Positions 44,468-53,936 of a stretch of DNA of 64,000 nucleotides are shown piece after piece. The position numbers were made by a program, and so were the translations under genes. The DNA comes from Azorhizobium caulinodans ORS 571 (GTDB lineage: Bacteria; Pseudomonadota; Alphaproteobacteria; Rhizobiales; Xanthobacteraceae): positions 2,113,501-2,177,500 of the forward strand of contig NC_009937.1 of assembly GCF_000010525.1 (NCBI RefSeq), written 5' to 3'. Positions within the stretch are counted from its first letter, which is position 1. Each line of letters begins with the position of its first letter. The notes under the pieces were generated by a model. That model worked only from the letters and a program-made list of their open reading frames with translations. It was not told the DNA's origin and made no database searches.

Positions 44468-45616
44468 ATGAAACTTCAGGCCCTGGCGCTCGGCGCCGCC
44501 ATCCTTGTCCTACCCCTTACGGGCAGCCTCGCGCAGGAGATCAAGCTCGGCGCTACGCTCTCCACCACCGGGCCAGCGGCCTCGCTCGGCATTCCCATGA
44601 AAAACACCCTTCAGATCCTGCCCAAGGAGATCGAGGGTGTTCCCGTCTCGTGGACCATTCTCGACGATGGCACGGACACGACACAGGCGCGGCGCAATGC
44701 CGAGAAGCTGGCCTCGGAGAATGTGGACCTCATCATCGGCGGCAACACCACGCCCACCTCGCTCGCGACGGTGGAGATTGCCGGCCGCACCCAGACCCCC
44801 GTTCTCGCCATTGCGCCGTCGCCTGGCATCATAGAGCCGGTGGAGGGGGCGAAGACCTGGGTCTTCAAGGTGCCGCTGGGCGAGCGGGAACTGGCCGAGC
44901 GCACCCTTGCCAGCATGTCGCAACGTGGCGTGAAGACCATCGGCTTCATCGGCTTCAACGATGCGCTGGGTGAAGGCTGGCTCAAGGAGTTCGAGCGGTT
45001 TGCGCCGAAGTTCGGCATCACCATCTCGGCGGTGGAGAAGTTCGCGCGAACGGACACCTCCGTGGTGGCGCAGGCGCTGAAGGTTCTGGCGGCGCGCCCC
45101 GACGCGGTCTTTGTGGGGGCCACCGGCACGCCCGCCGTGCTGCCTACCGCCCAGTTGCGGGAGCGCGGCTACAAGGGGCTCATCTATCAGGCATCCGGCG
45201 TGGTAAATAACGACTTCCTGCGCGTTGGCGGCAAGAATGTGGATGGGGTTCTGATCGCCGCCGGCCCGCTGCTCGTGGCCAGCGCCCTGCCGGACGCCAA
45301 CCCCAGCAAGGCCACCAGCCTCGATTTCGTGAAGCTGTATGAGGCCACCTATGGTCCCGGCTCGGCCTCGCTGTTCGCCGGAAATGCCTATGACGCCTGG
45401 CTGCTGATCCGCAATGCAATGTCCTCGGCCCTTAAGGTGGCAAAGCCGGGAACGCCGGAATTCCGCGCTGCGCTGCGCTCGGCGCTGGAAAAGACGGACG
45501 GTCTTGCGGTCACGAACGGCGTCATCACCTTCGGGCCGAACAATCACGGCATTTTCCCGCCGGGAACGCCGGTGATGCTGACGGTGCGCAACGGCACCTG
45601 GGCGCTCGCCAACTGA
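44468..45616 (+). CDS. Branched-chain-type ABC substrate-binding protein (LivK-like, Peripla_BP_6)
   Basis: A 382-residue exported protein with signal [20 protein letters not shown] and cleavage after SLAQ. The mature start [18 protein letters not shown] and [20 protein letters not shown], then [13 protein letters not shown], are the family 6 peripheral binding fold. In alphaproteobacteria this family commonly binds aromatic acids as well as amino acids. It is preceded by GGGAGG, a strong ribosome-binding site in line with the higher need for this subunit. Followed by its permease and ATPase genes. Confidence 0.92.
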   Translation: MKLQALALGAAILVLPLTGSLAQEIKLGATLSTTGPAASLGIPMKNTLQILPKEIEGVPVSWTILDDGTDTTQARRNAEKLASENVDLIIGGNTTPTSLATVEIAGRTQTPVLAIAPSPGIIEPVEGAKTWVFKVPLGERELAERTLASMSQRGVKTIGFIGFNDALGEGWLKEFERFAPKFGITISAVEKFARTDTSVVAQALKVLAARPDAVFVGATGTPAVLPTAQLRERGYKGLIYQASGVVNNDFLRVGGKNVDGVLIAAGPLLVASALPDANPSKATSLDFVKLYEATYGPGSASLFAGNAYDAWLLIRNAMSSALKVAKPGTPEFRAALRSALEKTDGLAVTNGVITFGPNNHGIFPPGTPVMLTVRNGTWALAN

Positions 45617-45689
45617 CGGACGCCAACGTCCCGCTGATCGCGCCGGCAGGCGCCATCGGAACCTGCCTTGCTCTGCAAAAAGGTCCGTC

Positions 45690-46724
45690 ATGACGTTCGA
45701 CATCGCGCTGTTCCTGGCGCAGGACGGCATCGTCAATGCCGCCATCTATGCGCTCATCGCCCTTGCGCTCGTCTTGGTGTTCCAGGTGACGCGCATCCTG
45801 TTCGTGCCGCAGGGCGAGTTCATTTCCTACGGTGCGTTGACGCTGGCCGCGCTGGAGGCGGGGCAAATCCCCGCCACCATCTGGATCCTGCTCGGCGGTG
45901 CCGTGGCCAGTGCGGTGATGACCACCGCGCGGGAACGGGCACGGCTCGGTCGGCTGAGGATCCCGGCTGGGCAGATCGCGCTCGTGGCCTATGCCTTGGT
46001 CGTCGTCGCCCTCGTCACGTGGCTTGCCCCCCTGAAGCCGAGCATGTGGATCGCCATTCCGCTGACGCTCGCCCTTATCGTGCCGCTTGGGCCGATCCTC
46101 TACACCACGGTGTTCGAGGGTATCGCGCGGGCGTCCAACCTCACGCTGCTGATCGCCGCCGTGGCGCTGCATTATGCGCTGGTCGGCATAGGTCTCCTGC
46201 TCTTCGGCGCGGAAGGCGCGCGCGCCGCGCCCCTGTCGGATGCGGCCTTTGTGCTGGGGCCGATCCTCATCACCGCCCAGAGTGTTCTGGTGGTGCTGGC
46301 GACAGCGGCCATCATGGTGCTGCTCTACGTGTTTTTCAGCCGATCGATAGAGGGCAAGGCGCTGCGCGCCACGGCCATCAGCCGCGAGGGGGCGAAGCTC
46401 GTGGGGATCCGTCCCGTGCATGCGGGGCGCCTCTCCTTCCTCTTCGCCAGCGCCATCGGCACGGTCAGCGGCGTTCTCGTCGCCTCACTGACCACCTTCT
46501 ATTACGATTCCGGCTTCATCGTGGGCCTCAAGGGCTTCGTCGCCGCGATCATCGGCGGGCTCGCCAGCTATCCCCTCGCCGTAGCGGGGGCTCTCATCGT
46601 CGGCTTTCTTGAGTCCTTTTCCTCCTTCTGGCTCAGCTCCTTCAAGGAAGTGATCGTGTTCGCCCTCATCATTCCCGTTTTACTCTGGCGCTCCCTGCGC
46701 GCGCCCCACACCGAGCGCGAATGA
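45690..46724 (+). CDS. Branched-chain-type ABC permease, LivH-like, with extended middle
   Basis: A 344-residue membrane protein, longer than the usual ~290 because of about 50 extra residues around 60-120 that look like an added helix pair. The first helix block [21 protein letters not shown] and the conserved permease loop [20 protein letters not shown] identify it as LivH. It pairs with the LivM half of the following fusion. The start is preceded by AAAAGG. Three bases separate it from the next gene. Confidence 0.9.
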   Translation: MTFDIALFLAQDGIVNAAIYALIALALVLVFQVTRILFVPQGEFISYGALTLAALEAGQIPATIWILLGGAVASAVMTTARERARLGRLRIPAGQIALVAYALVVVALVTWLAPLKPSMWIAIPLTLALIVPLGPILYTTVFEGIARASNLTLLIAAVALHYALVGIGLLLFGAEGARAAPLSDAAFVLGPILITAQSVLVVLATAAIMVLLYVFFSRSIEGKALRATAISREGAKLVGIRPVHAGRLSFLFASAIGTVSGVLVASLTTFYYDSGFIVGLKGFVAAIIGGLASYPLAVAGALIVGFLESFSSFWLSSFKEVIVFALIIPVLLWRSLRAPHTERE

Positions 46725-46727
46725 GCC

Positions 46728-48503
46728 ATGGCCCGCTTCCTTCCCATCCTCACCCTCCTTGCCGCCGCCCTCGCGCTGCAGGCTCTCTCCGGCGAACATG
46801 CAGTCTCGGTGCTGAACTATATCGGCCTCTATGCGCTGGTTGCCCTCGGCCTTGTGGTTCTGACGGGGATCACCGGGCAGACCTCCTTCGGTCAGGCCGC
46901 CTTCGCCGGCATCGCCGCTTATGCGACGGCGGTGATCGCCACCCAGTTCGGGCTCGGACCTCTGGTGACGCTGCCCGCGGCACTGCTCACCACCGCCGTG
47001 GCCGCTTTCCTCATCGCCGCCATCACACTGCGCCTGTCGGGCCATTATCTCCCGCTCTCCACCATCGCGTGGGGCATCAGCCTGTTCTACCTGTTCGGCA
47101 ATATCGAAATGCTGGGCGGCCATACGGGCATCGATCACATCCCACCGCTGTCCCTCTTCGGCCATGAGCTGACCGGCGGGCGCGAACTGGGCGTGATCAT
47201 CTGGGGTCTCGTGGCGCTGGCCGTCTGGGCCGTGTCGAACCTCCTCGATTCCGCGCAGGGACGGGCGCTGCGCGCCGTGAAGGACGCGCCCCTGATGGCG
47301 GAGACCTTCGGCGTGGACACCGTGAAGGAGAAGCGCATCGCATTTGTCCTCGCGGCGCTGCTCGCGGGCCTCTCCGGCTGGCTCTATGCCTATCTGCTGC
47401 GGTTCGTGAACCCCTCGCCCTTCAGCCTCAGCATCGGCATCGAATATCTGTTCATGGTCGTGGTGGGCGGCGCCGGCTATGTCTGGGGTGCCATCATCGG
47501 CGCGGCGCTCATCACGCTCGCCCGCGAATGGCTCCAGGATTTCCTTCCCGTCCTTCTGGGCACCAGCGGCAATTTCGAAACCGTCGTCTTCGGCGGGCTC
47601 ATCATCTTCCTGCTGCACCGCGCCGAAGGCGGCGTGGCGGAGCGCCTCTCGGGCCTCGTGCGCCGGCTGCCCTTCCTAGCGCCCACCGACGCAGGCGAAG
47701 AGACGGACGCCCCCCAGTTGCCGGTACGCCCGCGCCCGTCGGCGGGCGGCGATCTGCTGGTGGTGGACAGCGCGCTGAAGCAGTTTCCGGGCCTCGTCGC
47801 GGTGTCGTCCATCAGCCTGAAGGTCCGGACGGGCGAGATCCTCGGCCTGATCGGTCCCAATGGGGCCGGCAAGAGCACGCTGTTCAACCTCATTTCCGGC
47901 ACGCTGCACCTCACCTCGGGCACCATCACGTTCGACGGGCAGGTCATCAGCGGGCGCACGCCCCGGCAGATCGGCGACTGCGGCCTCGCGCGCACCTTCC
48001 AGCACGTGAAGATGATGCCGAACCGCAGCGTGCTTGAGAATGTGATGCTCGGCGCCCACCGCCGTGCCCATGTGGGCGTCCTCGCCTCCTGCCTCCACAT
48101 GGAGCGGCGGGAGGAGACGGCGATCCGTGCGGAGGCCATCCGCCAGATCCGCCGCGTGGGCCTGGAAGATGTGATGATGCAGCCGGCGGGCAGCCTGCCG
48201 CTCGGCAAGCAGCGCATCCTCGAAATCGCCCGCGCGCTCGCCGCCGATCCCATCCTTCTGCTGCTGGACGAGCCCGCAGCGGGCCTGCGCCTGCCGGAGA
48301 AGAAGCTGCTCTACAAGCTTCTGCGCCAGCTGCGCGCGGAGGGGCTCACCATCCTCATCGTCGAGCATGACATGGACTTCGTCATGAGCCTCGTCGACCG
48401 GCTCGTGGTCATGAGCTTCGGCCAGCTCATCTGCGAGGGTGACCCGGCCAAGGTGCAGGGCGATCAGCGCGTGGTGGAAGCCTATCTGGGAGACGCGGCA
48501 TGA
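46728..48503 (+). CDS. Fused LivM permease and LivG ATPase
   Basis: A 591-residue fusion. Residues 1-300 are LivM (TGITGQTSFGQAAFAGIAAY and the loop GRALRAVKDAPLMAETFGVD). Residues ~340-591 are a LivG-type ATPase with Walker A GPNGAGKS, Walker B ILLLLDEPAAG and H-loop IVEHDMDFV. The signature motif is LPLGKQR rather than LSGGQ or LSYGQQ, a departure from most ABC proteins. The linker around 300-340 is Pro/Arg-rich. It overlaps livF by 4 bases. Fusion of these subunits is known but not common. Confidence 0.93.
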   Translation: MARFLPILTLLAAALALQALSGEHAVSVLNYIGLYALVALGLVVLTGITGQTSFGQAAFAGIAAYATAVIATQFGLGPLVTLPAALLTTAVAAFLIAAITLRLSGHYLPLSTIAWGISLFYLFGNIEMLGGHTGIDHIPPLSLFGHELTGGRELGVIIWGLVALAVWAVSNLLDSAQGRALRAVKDAPLMAETFGVDTVKEKRIAFVLAALLAGLSGWLYAYLLRFVNPSPFSLSIGIEYLFMVVVGGAGYVWGAIIGAALITLAREWLQDFLPVLLGTSGNFETVVFGGLIIFLLHRAEGGVAERLSGLVRRLPFLAPTDAGEETDAPQLPVRPRPSAGGDLLVVDSALKQFPGLVAVSSISLKVRTGEILGLIGPNGAGKSTLFNLISGTLHLTSGTITFDGQVISGRTPRQIGDCGLARTFQHVKMMPNRSVLENVMLGAHRRAHVGVLASCLHMERREETAIRAEAIRQIRRVGLEDVMMQPAGSLPLGKQRILEIARALAADPILLLLDEPAAGLRLPEKKLLYKLLRQLRAEGLTILIVEHDMDFVMSLVDRLVVMSFGQLICEGDPAKVQGDQRVVEAYLGDAA

Positions 48504-49237
48504 GCCCGCTGCTGGCGATCAACGATCTGCGGGTCGGATACGGGCAGGTGGAGGCGCTGTTTGGCGCGTCGCTGACGGTCGCCCCGGGCACCATCGTGAC
48601 CGTGGTCGGTCCCAATGGCGCGGGCAAATCCACCTTGCTGAATGCGGTGGCCGCCCTCATTCCGAAGCGCTCCGGCCGGATCGCCTTCGCCGGCCAGAAT
48701 ACCGATGGCCTCTCCACCGAGGAACTCGCGGCCTGCGGAATGGCGCTGGTGCCGGAGCGGCGCGATCTGTTCGGCAGCATGTCCGTAGAGGACAATCTGC
48801 TGCTCGGGGCCTATCTGCGGCGATCCAACCACAAGGCGATCGCCGACAGCCTCGAGGAGATCTTCGCCCGCTTCCCGCGGCTGAAGGAGCGGCGGGCGCA
48901 GGAGGCGGGAACGCTCTCCGGCGGGGAACGCCAGATGCTGGCGATCGGGCGGGCGCTCATGTGCCGCCCCCGGCTGCTGCTGCTGGACGAGCCGAGCCTC
49001 GGCCTCGCGCCGCAGATCGTGCGCAATGTCTTCGACGTCATCGACTCGCTCCGCGCCACGGGCGTCTCCGTCCTTCTGGTGGAGCAGAACGCACAAATGG
49101 CGCTGCGCATCGCCGATTACGCTTATGTGCTGGAGACCGGCGAGATCGTGAACCAGGGCACGGGCGCGGCGCTGCTGCACGACCCGCGCGTGATGGAAAC
49201 CTATCTCGGCATCGGCCATGGCAGTTATGCCGACTGA
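48500..49237 (+). CDS. Branched-chain-type ABC ATPase, LivF-like
   Basis: A 245-residue ATPase with Walker A GPNGAGKS, signature LSGGERQMLAIGRAL and Walker B LLLLDEPSLGLAP, followed by VEQNAQMALRIADYAYVLETG, the LivF pattern. With LivH, LivM-LivG and the binding protein it completes an importer encoded inside the aromatic-degradation operon. The start overlaps the preceding gene by 4 bases (ATGA). Confidence 0.95.
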   Translation: MSPLLAINDLRVGYGQVEALFGASLTVAPGTIVTVVGPNGAGKSTLLNAVAALIPKRSGRIAFAGQNTDGLSTEELAACGMALVPERRDLFGSMSVEDNLLLGAYLRRSNHKAIADSLEEIFARFPRLKERRAQEAGTLSGGERQMLAIGRALMCRPRLLLLDEPSLGLAPQIVRNVFDVIDSLRATGVSVLLVEQNAQMALRIADYAYVLETGEIVNQGTGAALLHDPRVMETYLGIGHGSYAD

Positions 49238-49267
49238 GCAGTCGCGCAAGACAAGCAGAGGTGCGGA

Positions 49268-50263
49268 ATGAAAGCGGTTTTGGTGTACACGCCCGGGGGG
49301 CCGGATGCGCTGAATTATGTGGAGGCTCCCATGCCCCTGCCGGGGGCGCAGGATGTGGTGATCCGCGCCGAGGCGTTCGGGGTGGGCCAGCCGGACGCAC
49401 TGATCCGCAGCGGCGTCTATAAATGGATGCCGCCCCTGCCGGCCAATCCCGGCAACGACGTCGCCGGTTATATCGAGACCGTGGGCCGCGACGTGACGGG
49501 GCTGGAAGTGGGGCAGAAGGTGCTGCTCAGCGCCCGCGACCTCTCCCAGCGCGGGGGCTGCTATGCGGAGTATGTCTGTGCCCCCGCCAATGCCGTTCAT
49601 CCGCTGGCGGACAGCGTCTCCTGCGAGGAGGCAGTCTGCCTCGCCAACTATCAGGTGGCCTGGGCCCTCCTGCATGAAGCCTCGGGCCCGCGCCCGCCGC
49701 AGACGGTGCTGGTGATCGGCGCTGCCGGGGGCGTTGGGTCCGCCTTGCTCCAGCTTGCGAGGCTTGCGGGCATGCGCACCATCGGCTCGGTAAGCACGGC
49801 GGAAAAGGCCGAGTTCGCCCGCGCCATGGGGGCGGACGACGTGGTGTTCTATCGCGCCGAGAATGTGGTGGACCGCACGCTGGAACTCACAGCCGGCGCC
49901 GGCGTGGATCTCGTGCTGGACCACGTGTGTGGCGCGGATTTCGCGGGCTATCTGCGGACACTGCGGAAATGGGGCACGCTGCTCTCCTACAATGCCTTTG
50001 CGGGTCTGCCGGAAGAAAATCTCATGGGCGAGATGCGCAAGTATCTCGGCAATTGCCCGGCCGTGCGCTGCTTCTCCTTCCACATCTATGACCATGACCG
50101 GCCCAACCGCCGCCGCATCATGCGCGAGGTGATCGCCGCCCTCGAAGCCGGCCACATCAAGCCGGCCATCGCCGCCCGCTTTCCGCTCGCCCGTGTTCGC
50201 GACGCTCATGCCATGCTGGAAAGCGGAGCCGCCCTCGGCAAGATCATCATGACGCCCTCGTGA
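49268..50263 (+). CDS. NADPH:quinone oxidoreductase-like MDR protein
   Basis: A 331-residue medium-chain reductase of the zeta-crystallin/QOR group. The N-terminal GroES-like fold lacks the cysteines of zinc alcohol dehydrogenases. The NADP-binding motif is VLVIGAAGGVGSALLQLARL. Other blocks (NPGNDVAGYIETVGRDVTGL, GADDVVFYRAENVVD) fit. It is 30 bases after livF in the same direction and probably the last gene of the operon. It could reduce a quinone or enone formed in aromatic breakdown. Confidence 0.9.
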   Translation: MKAVLVYTPGGPDALNYVEAPMPLPGAQDVVIRAEAFGVGQPDALIRSGVYKWMPPLPANPGNDVAGYIETVGRDVTGLEVGQKVLLSARDLSQRGGCYAEYVCAPANAVHPLADSVSCEEAVCLANYQVAWALLHEASGPRPPQTVLVIGAAGGVGSALLQLARLAGMRTIGSVSTAEKAEFARAMGADDVVFYRAENVVDRTLELTAGAGVDLVLDHVCGADFAGYLRTLRKWGTLLSYNAFAGLPEENLMGEMRKYLGNCPAVRCFSFHIYDHDRPNRRRIMREVIAALEAGHIKPAIAARFPLARVRDAHAMLESGAALGKIIMTPS

Positions 50264-50872
50264 GGAGCGTGGCGTGAGCTGCTGGCATGCCACACTTCGG
50301 ATCCGGCTTGCGACCCGATCCGCGAGGGCATAATGCGGTAGAGACGGGAGGTGCTGCCGTTTGGCGTCCAATATCAAGTTTTGGACGCTCCCGTCCGTAG
50401 GAAGCGCGATCGCCGTGGATCGGACGTGGAAGTAGCCCCGGCTGCGGCAATGATTCACTGATTCTCCGATACGCATCCAAGGCCCGAGCAAAGCTCAAGG
50501 CCTTTGGAGGACTATGGGCGAATTCCTGCCCCGTCTGATTGGGGGGGCGCCATGGATGGCCGGGGCCTGCCGTCAAGATTGACCTGCCGCTTCTTGTGAT
50601 TGGAACAGCCCGATAGGGGAAGGGCCGGTGAAATGGCGGCCGATCGGACCGGCAACCGAGGGCGGGATCGGACGCCCGATTTTGGCAAGGCGTTCGTCGT
50701 GGTATTCAGCATGCTTGCGGGAGTGGGGCAGGCTGCTTTCGCGCGACGCAGAGCGTGCTGAACAGTCGCGTGGCTGGGTGCCTTGGGCACGCAAAGATGA
50801 ATGCGGCCCAGACTGAGGCGTGGCGTCGAAGTGCGTGGCGAATGGTGGCCGAGGAAAGGGCTTCAACACAGC
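50264..50872. other. 609-base intergenic region with an interrupted inverted repeat
   Basis: No credible gene. GCGTCCAA (50364-50371) pairs with TTGGACGC (50381-50388), and flanking GACGGGA (50343-50349) pairs with TCCCGTC (50389-50395), giving a two-stem structure across 50343-50395, possibly the terminator of the upstream operon. A 22-codon frame at 50515 has no support. Composition is less GC-rich than the genes around it. The promoter of the glycosyltransferase cluster must lie near its end but I cannot pin it. Confidence 0.5.
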
Positions 50873-53026
50873 ATGAGTGCACACCAGGGCGGACCGGATG
50901 GCGCCGACGTGAAGATGTCTTCCTCTGAAACGCGGCCCATGCGGGCAACGATCGCCATCCCCCTTCACAACCACGCGCCCTGGATCGGCAAGCAGTTGGA
51001 CAGCCTGTTCGCCCAGTGGCGCGCGGATTTCGAGCTGCTGGTGGTGGATGACGGCTCGGAGGATGGCGGCATCGATGTGGTGATGGACAGGCTCGCCGCA
51101 CGTCCGGACATCGTGGCGACCGTGCTGCGCCATGGCCGCTCGCGCAGCTCGGCCCTTGTGGATGCGTTCGCGCGCTATGCGTCGGCTCCAGTGATCATCC
51201 AGGCGGACAGCGACGACATCACGCTGCCAGGGCGGCTGGACGCGATTCTCGCCTGTTTCGACCGCGATCCGCGATGCCGGCTGGTGAGCAGCAATGCGGT
51301 GCTGATCTCGGAGGGCGGGATGCCCATGGGCATCCTCGATGCCATACATGGCGACCGGGTGGTGGGTCGGGACGATCCCGTCCCGGTCTATTGGGGCGCC
51401 TTGTGGTATGGCGCCACCTTGGCTTATCATCGGTCGGTATTCGAGGCCTTTCCGCCGATGGATGCGGAATTCTGTCCCTACGGGTTCGACACGATCGCGC
51501 CCGCGCGTGCGACCTTGCTCGGCACCCATCATCTGCTGGCCCGCCCTCTGGTCGGCTGGCGCCAGCACGTCAACAACACGCACCGGCGCGTGGGCGCACT
51601 GGGCACCAGCGCCTCCGCACGGGAGCATTATGCCGCGCTTGACGTGATGATAAAGGCGCAGGTGGTGCGGGATGCTCAGTGGCTGCGGGAGCGGAGCGCG
51701 CCTGAGGATCAGCCCCGGATCAGCGCTGCCATCGAACGCTGCGAACAGCAGTTCATGGCTTACTTCGACAAGTGGGCACGGCTGCGGAACCGCCGTGATC
51801 AGGCGGGGGGGCAAGCCGCCGTTTCGGATGGCACAACGGACAGGCCCTTGCCGGATATGCCGCCTGTCGTCACGCTTCCCGTGGCCCGATCATGGCCTGT
51901 GGAACGTTACACGCCGCTTGCCCAGGCGCTGAGCCGCTGGCCAGGTTTTCATGAGGCGGAAGAAAGCCATATCTGGACCTCCCGGCAGGTGGTGGCGGTG
52001 CTTCGGGTCACGGCGCCCGACGCCGTTGCGCTGGCGCTCACGCTCGGCAGCAGCTTGTCTCTGCCTACGGCCCGCGCACTGGTTTCGATCAATGCGGGGC
52101 CGGAGATTGAGGTGGCCCTGCCGCAGTCGGGATGCTGTGTCGTCGAGGTGCCGTTGCGCAGCAGGGAAGATCACCTGTTGCCCTGGACGGGTGTCAGCCT
52201 CCTCTCCATCCGCGTGCCGCTCGCCGACGCCCCCATTAACAAGGTCCCGGACCATCCGGACACGCGCATCCTCGGTGCGGCATTGTATGCCATTGAGCCG
52301 ATTGTCACGCAGCAGGCAGAGGTGCCGCATCTCGGGCAATTGATGACCCGGATGTGGGCCGAGCAGGATGACTGGAAACTGGAACCGGGTTGCCTCACGC
52401 CGATCGCGGGCTGGCTTTCCGAACGGGAGATGCGGCTGCTGTATGGGTGCGCGCGGCTTCTTGAGGGGCCGTTTCTCGAAATGGGGGCCTGGGTGGGGCG
52501 CGCGACGTCGGTGCTGGCGCGGGGCGTGCGCGATGCGGGCGGTGAAAAGCGGTTTGTCAGCGCCGAAATCGGACCCGAGCTCGAACATTTTCGGGCGATC
52601 GGGGACGAGGTGCATTATTTCTCGCCTCAATGCGACGGCCAGTCGATCGGGCATGTCGCGGCCTCGGTCTTCGAGGCGGAGATCGCGCCGGTTCTGCGCG
52701 GCGACGGTGGTGTGATCGGGACCCTCGCGCGCAATCTGGACGCTCTGGCGCTTCTGCCGTTCGTCACCATTCATGAGGGTGACTTCGCCACGGCTCCCGA
52801 TCTCGGCTACCGCTTCATCTTCAACGACTGCGCCCACACGCCGGCCGAAATCGAGCGGTCCGCTGCCGGATTGAAAGCCCTGATCGGGGAGCGGACGATC
52901 ATCATGGCCGCGCACGACCATTCGCCGGAGGCCGAGGCGACATTCCGGGCGTTGTTCGATGTCTTGGAAAGCATGTGCGTGGACACGCTCTTCGTGTGCC
53001 GGATGCGGAACCGTCCGGCGTCATAG
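50873..53026 (+). CDS. GT2 glycosyltransferase / class I methyltransferase fusion
   Basis: A 717-residue three-part protein. Residues ~22-280 are a GT-A family 2 transferase (MRATIAIPLHNHAPWIGKQL, LLVVDDGSEDGG, and the metal/nucleotide DxD-like D112-S-D-D). Residues ~340-500 look like a beta-sandwich accessory domain of the kind seen in some glycosyltransferases (EESHIWTSRQVVAVLRVTAP, ending TRILGAALYAIEP). Residues ~520-717 are a Rossmann methyltransferase (FLEMGAWVGRATSVLARGV, then IHEGDFATAPDLGYRFIFND). GAGGAAAGGG precedes ATG 50873; later ATGs at 50915 and 50939 are possible. It should add and methylate a sugar on a surface glycan. Confidence 0.82.
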   Translation: MSAHQGGPDGADVKMSSSETRPMRATIAIPLHNHAPWIGKQLDSLFAQWRADFELLVVDDGSEDGGIDVVMDRLAARPDIVATVLRHGRSRSSALVDAFARYASAPVIIQADSDDITLPGRLDAILACFDRDPRCRLVSSNAVLISEGGMPMGILDAIHGDRVVGRDDPVPVYWGALWYGATLAYHRSVFEAFPPMDAEFCPYGFDTIAPARATLLGTHHLLARPLVGWRQHVNNTHRRVGALGTSASAREHYAALDVMIKAQVVRDAQWLRERSAPEDQPRISAAIERCEQQFMAYFDKWARLRNRRDQAGGQAAVSDGTTDRPLPDMPPVVTLPVARSWPVERYTPLAQALSRWPGFHEAEESHIWTSRQVVAVLRVTAPDAVALALTLGSSLSLPTARALVSINAGPEIEVALPQSGCCVVEVPLRSREDHLLPWTGVSLLSIRVPLADAPINKVPDHPDTRILGAALYAIEPIVTQQAEVPHLGQLMTRMWAEQDDWKLEPGCLTPIAGWLSEREMRLLYGCARLLEGPFLEMGAWVGRATSVLARGVRDAGGEKRFVSAEIGPELEHFRAIGDEVHYFSPQCDGQSIGHVAASVFEAEIAPVLRGDGGVIGTLARNLDALALLPFVTIHEGDFATAPDLGYRFIFNDCAHTPAEIERSAAGLKALIGERTIIMAAHDHSPEAEATFRALFDVLESMCVDTLFVCRMRNRPAS

Positions 53027-53134
53027 CGGGAACGACAAGCGGAAAAGCGGCCGGTTGCCATTGCATCTGTCCCCGCGAGATGCAAACGGAGCAGGGGGGT
53101 ATCCCCGCTTGCGAGAATGAAAGGGCGAGACGGA

Positions 53135-53923
53135 ATGGCGGATCGGGACAAGGCGCGCGAGGAAGAGAACCTCCTTGGCTTCACGCGAGCCTTCAATGCC
53201 GCGGAACATGCGGCGCGGCAGGATCTGGAAGAAGCCCATCGGACGTCGCCCATCCCGCGCAACGAGCGCATGGATAATCTGGCGCTTTTTGCCGATCACC
53301 TTCTGCTCGGCCGCATCCTGTTCATGGACCACATTTACCGGCTGATCCTGAACACCCCCGGGGTGGTCATGGAGTTCGGCACGCGCTGGGGGCAGAATCT
53401 GTCGATTTTCAGCAATCTGCGCACGCTCTACGAACCGACGCATTACCATCGCAAGATCATCGGCTTTGATACCTTTTCCGGTTTCGTTGACGTCGCGCCG
53501 CAGGACGGCACTTCCGTCTATGCCCAGCCGGGCAATGTGCGCACCACGCAGGGCTACGAGACCTTCCTGGAGCGCGTTCTGTCCGCGCAGGAGGCGTTCA
53601 AGCCCCTGCCGCACAAGAAGAAGTATGAGATCGTGAAGGGCGATGTCCGCGAGACGCTGCCGCACTATCTCGACCGTCATCCGCAGACGATCATCGCGCT
53701 CGCCTATCTGGACATGGACCTCTACGACCCCACCCGCGAGGTCCTGACCAAGATCCGGCCCTACCTCGTGCGGGGCAGCGTGGTGGTGCTGGATGAGATC
53801 AACGATCCCGGTTTTCCCGGCGAGACCGTTGCGCTGCGCGAGGTGTTCGGCCTCACGGGCCTGCGTTTGCAGCGGGTGCCGTACCTGAGCTTCCCCTGCT
53901 ATTTCGTACACGATATCGCGTAG
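53135..53923 (+). CDS. TylF/MycF-family O-methyltransferase
   Basis: A 262-residue sugar O-methyltransferase of the macrocin O-methyltransferase (TylF) type. MEFGTRWGQNLSIFSNLR is the SAM-binding loop, and IGFDTFSGFVDVAPQD follows. Metal-binding acidic residues are in YLDMDLYDPTREVL and VVLDEINDPGFPGE. In this family the targets are deoxysugar hydroxyls, in antibiotics or in bacterial glycans. ATG 53135 has AAGGG upstream; ATG 53117 would add six residues. It lies between two glycosyltransferase genes, which supports a glycan role. Confidence 0.88.
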   Translation: MADRDKAREEENLLGFTRAFNAAEHAARQDLEEAHRTSPIPRNERMDNLALFADHLLLGRILFMDHIYRLILNTPGVVMEFGTRWGQNLSIFSNLRTLYEPTHYHRKIIGFDTFSGFVDVAPQDGTSVYAQPGNVRTTQGYETFLERVLSAQEAFKPLPHKKKYEIVKGDVRETLPHYLDRHPQTIIALAYLDMDLYDPTREVLTKIRPYLVRGSVVVLDEINDPGFPGETVALREVFGLTGLRLQRVPYLSFPCYFVHDIA

Positions 53924-53936
53924 GAGCAGCTCAAGC

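Noticed and set aside
48482-50491. Minus-strand frame of 669 codons
   Set aside because: Antisense to livF and the quinone oxidoreductase, both with complete motifs. No recognisable domain.
53060-53075. Short match (CTGTCCCCGC) to the 3' part of the initiator tRNA, considered as an island attachment repeat
   Set aside because: Only ten bases, far beyond the composition change and the right IS fragment, and expected by chance in GC-rich DNA.
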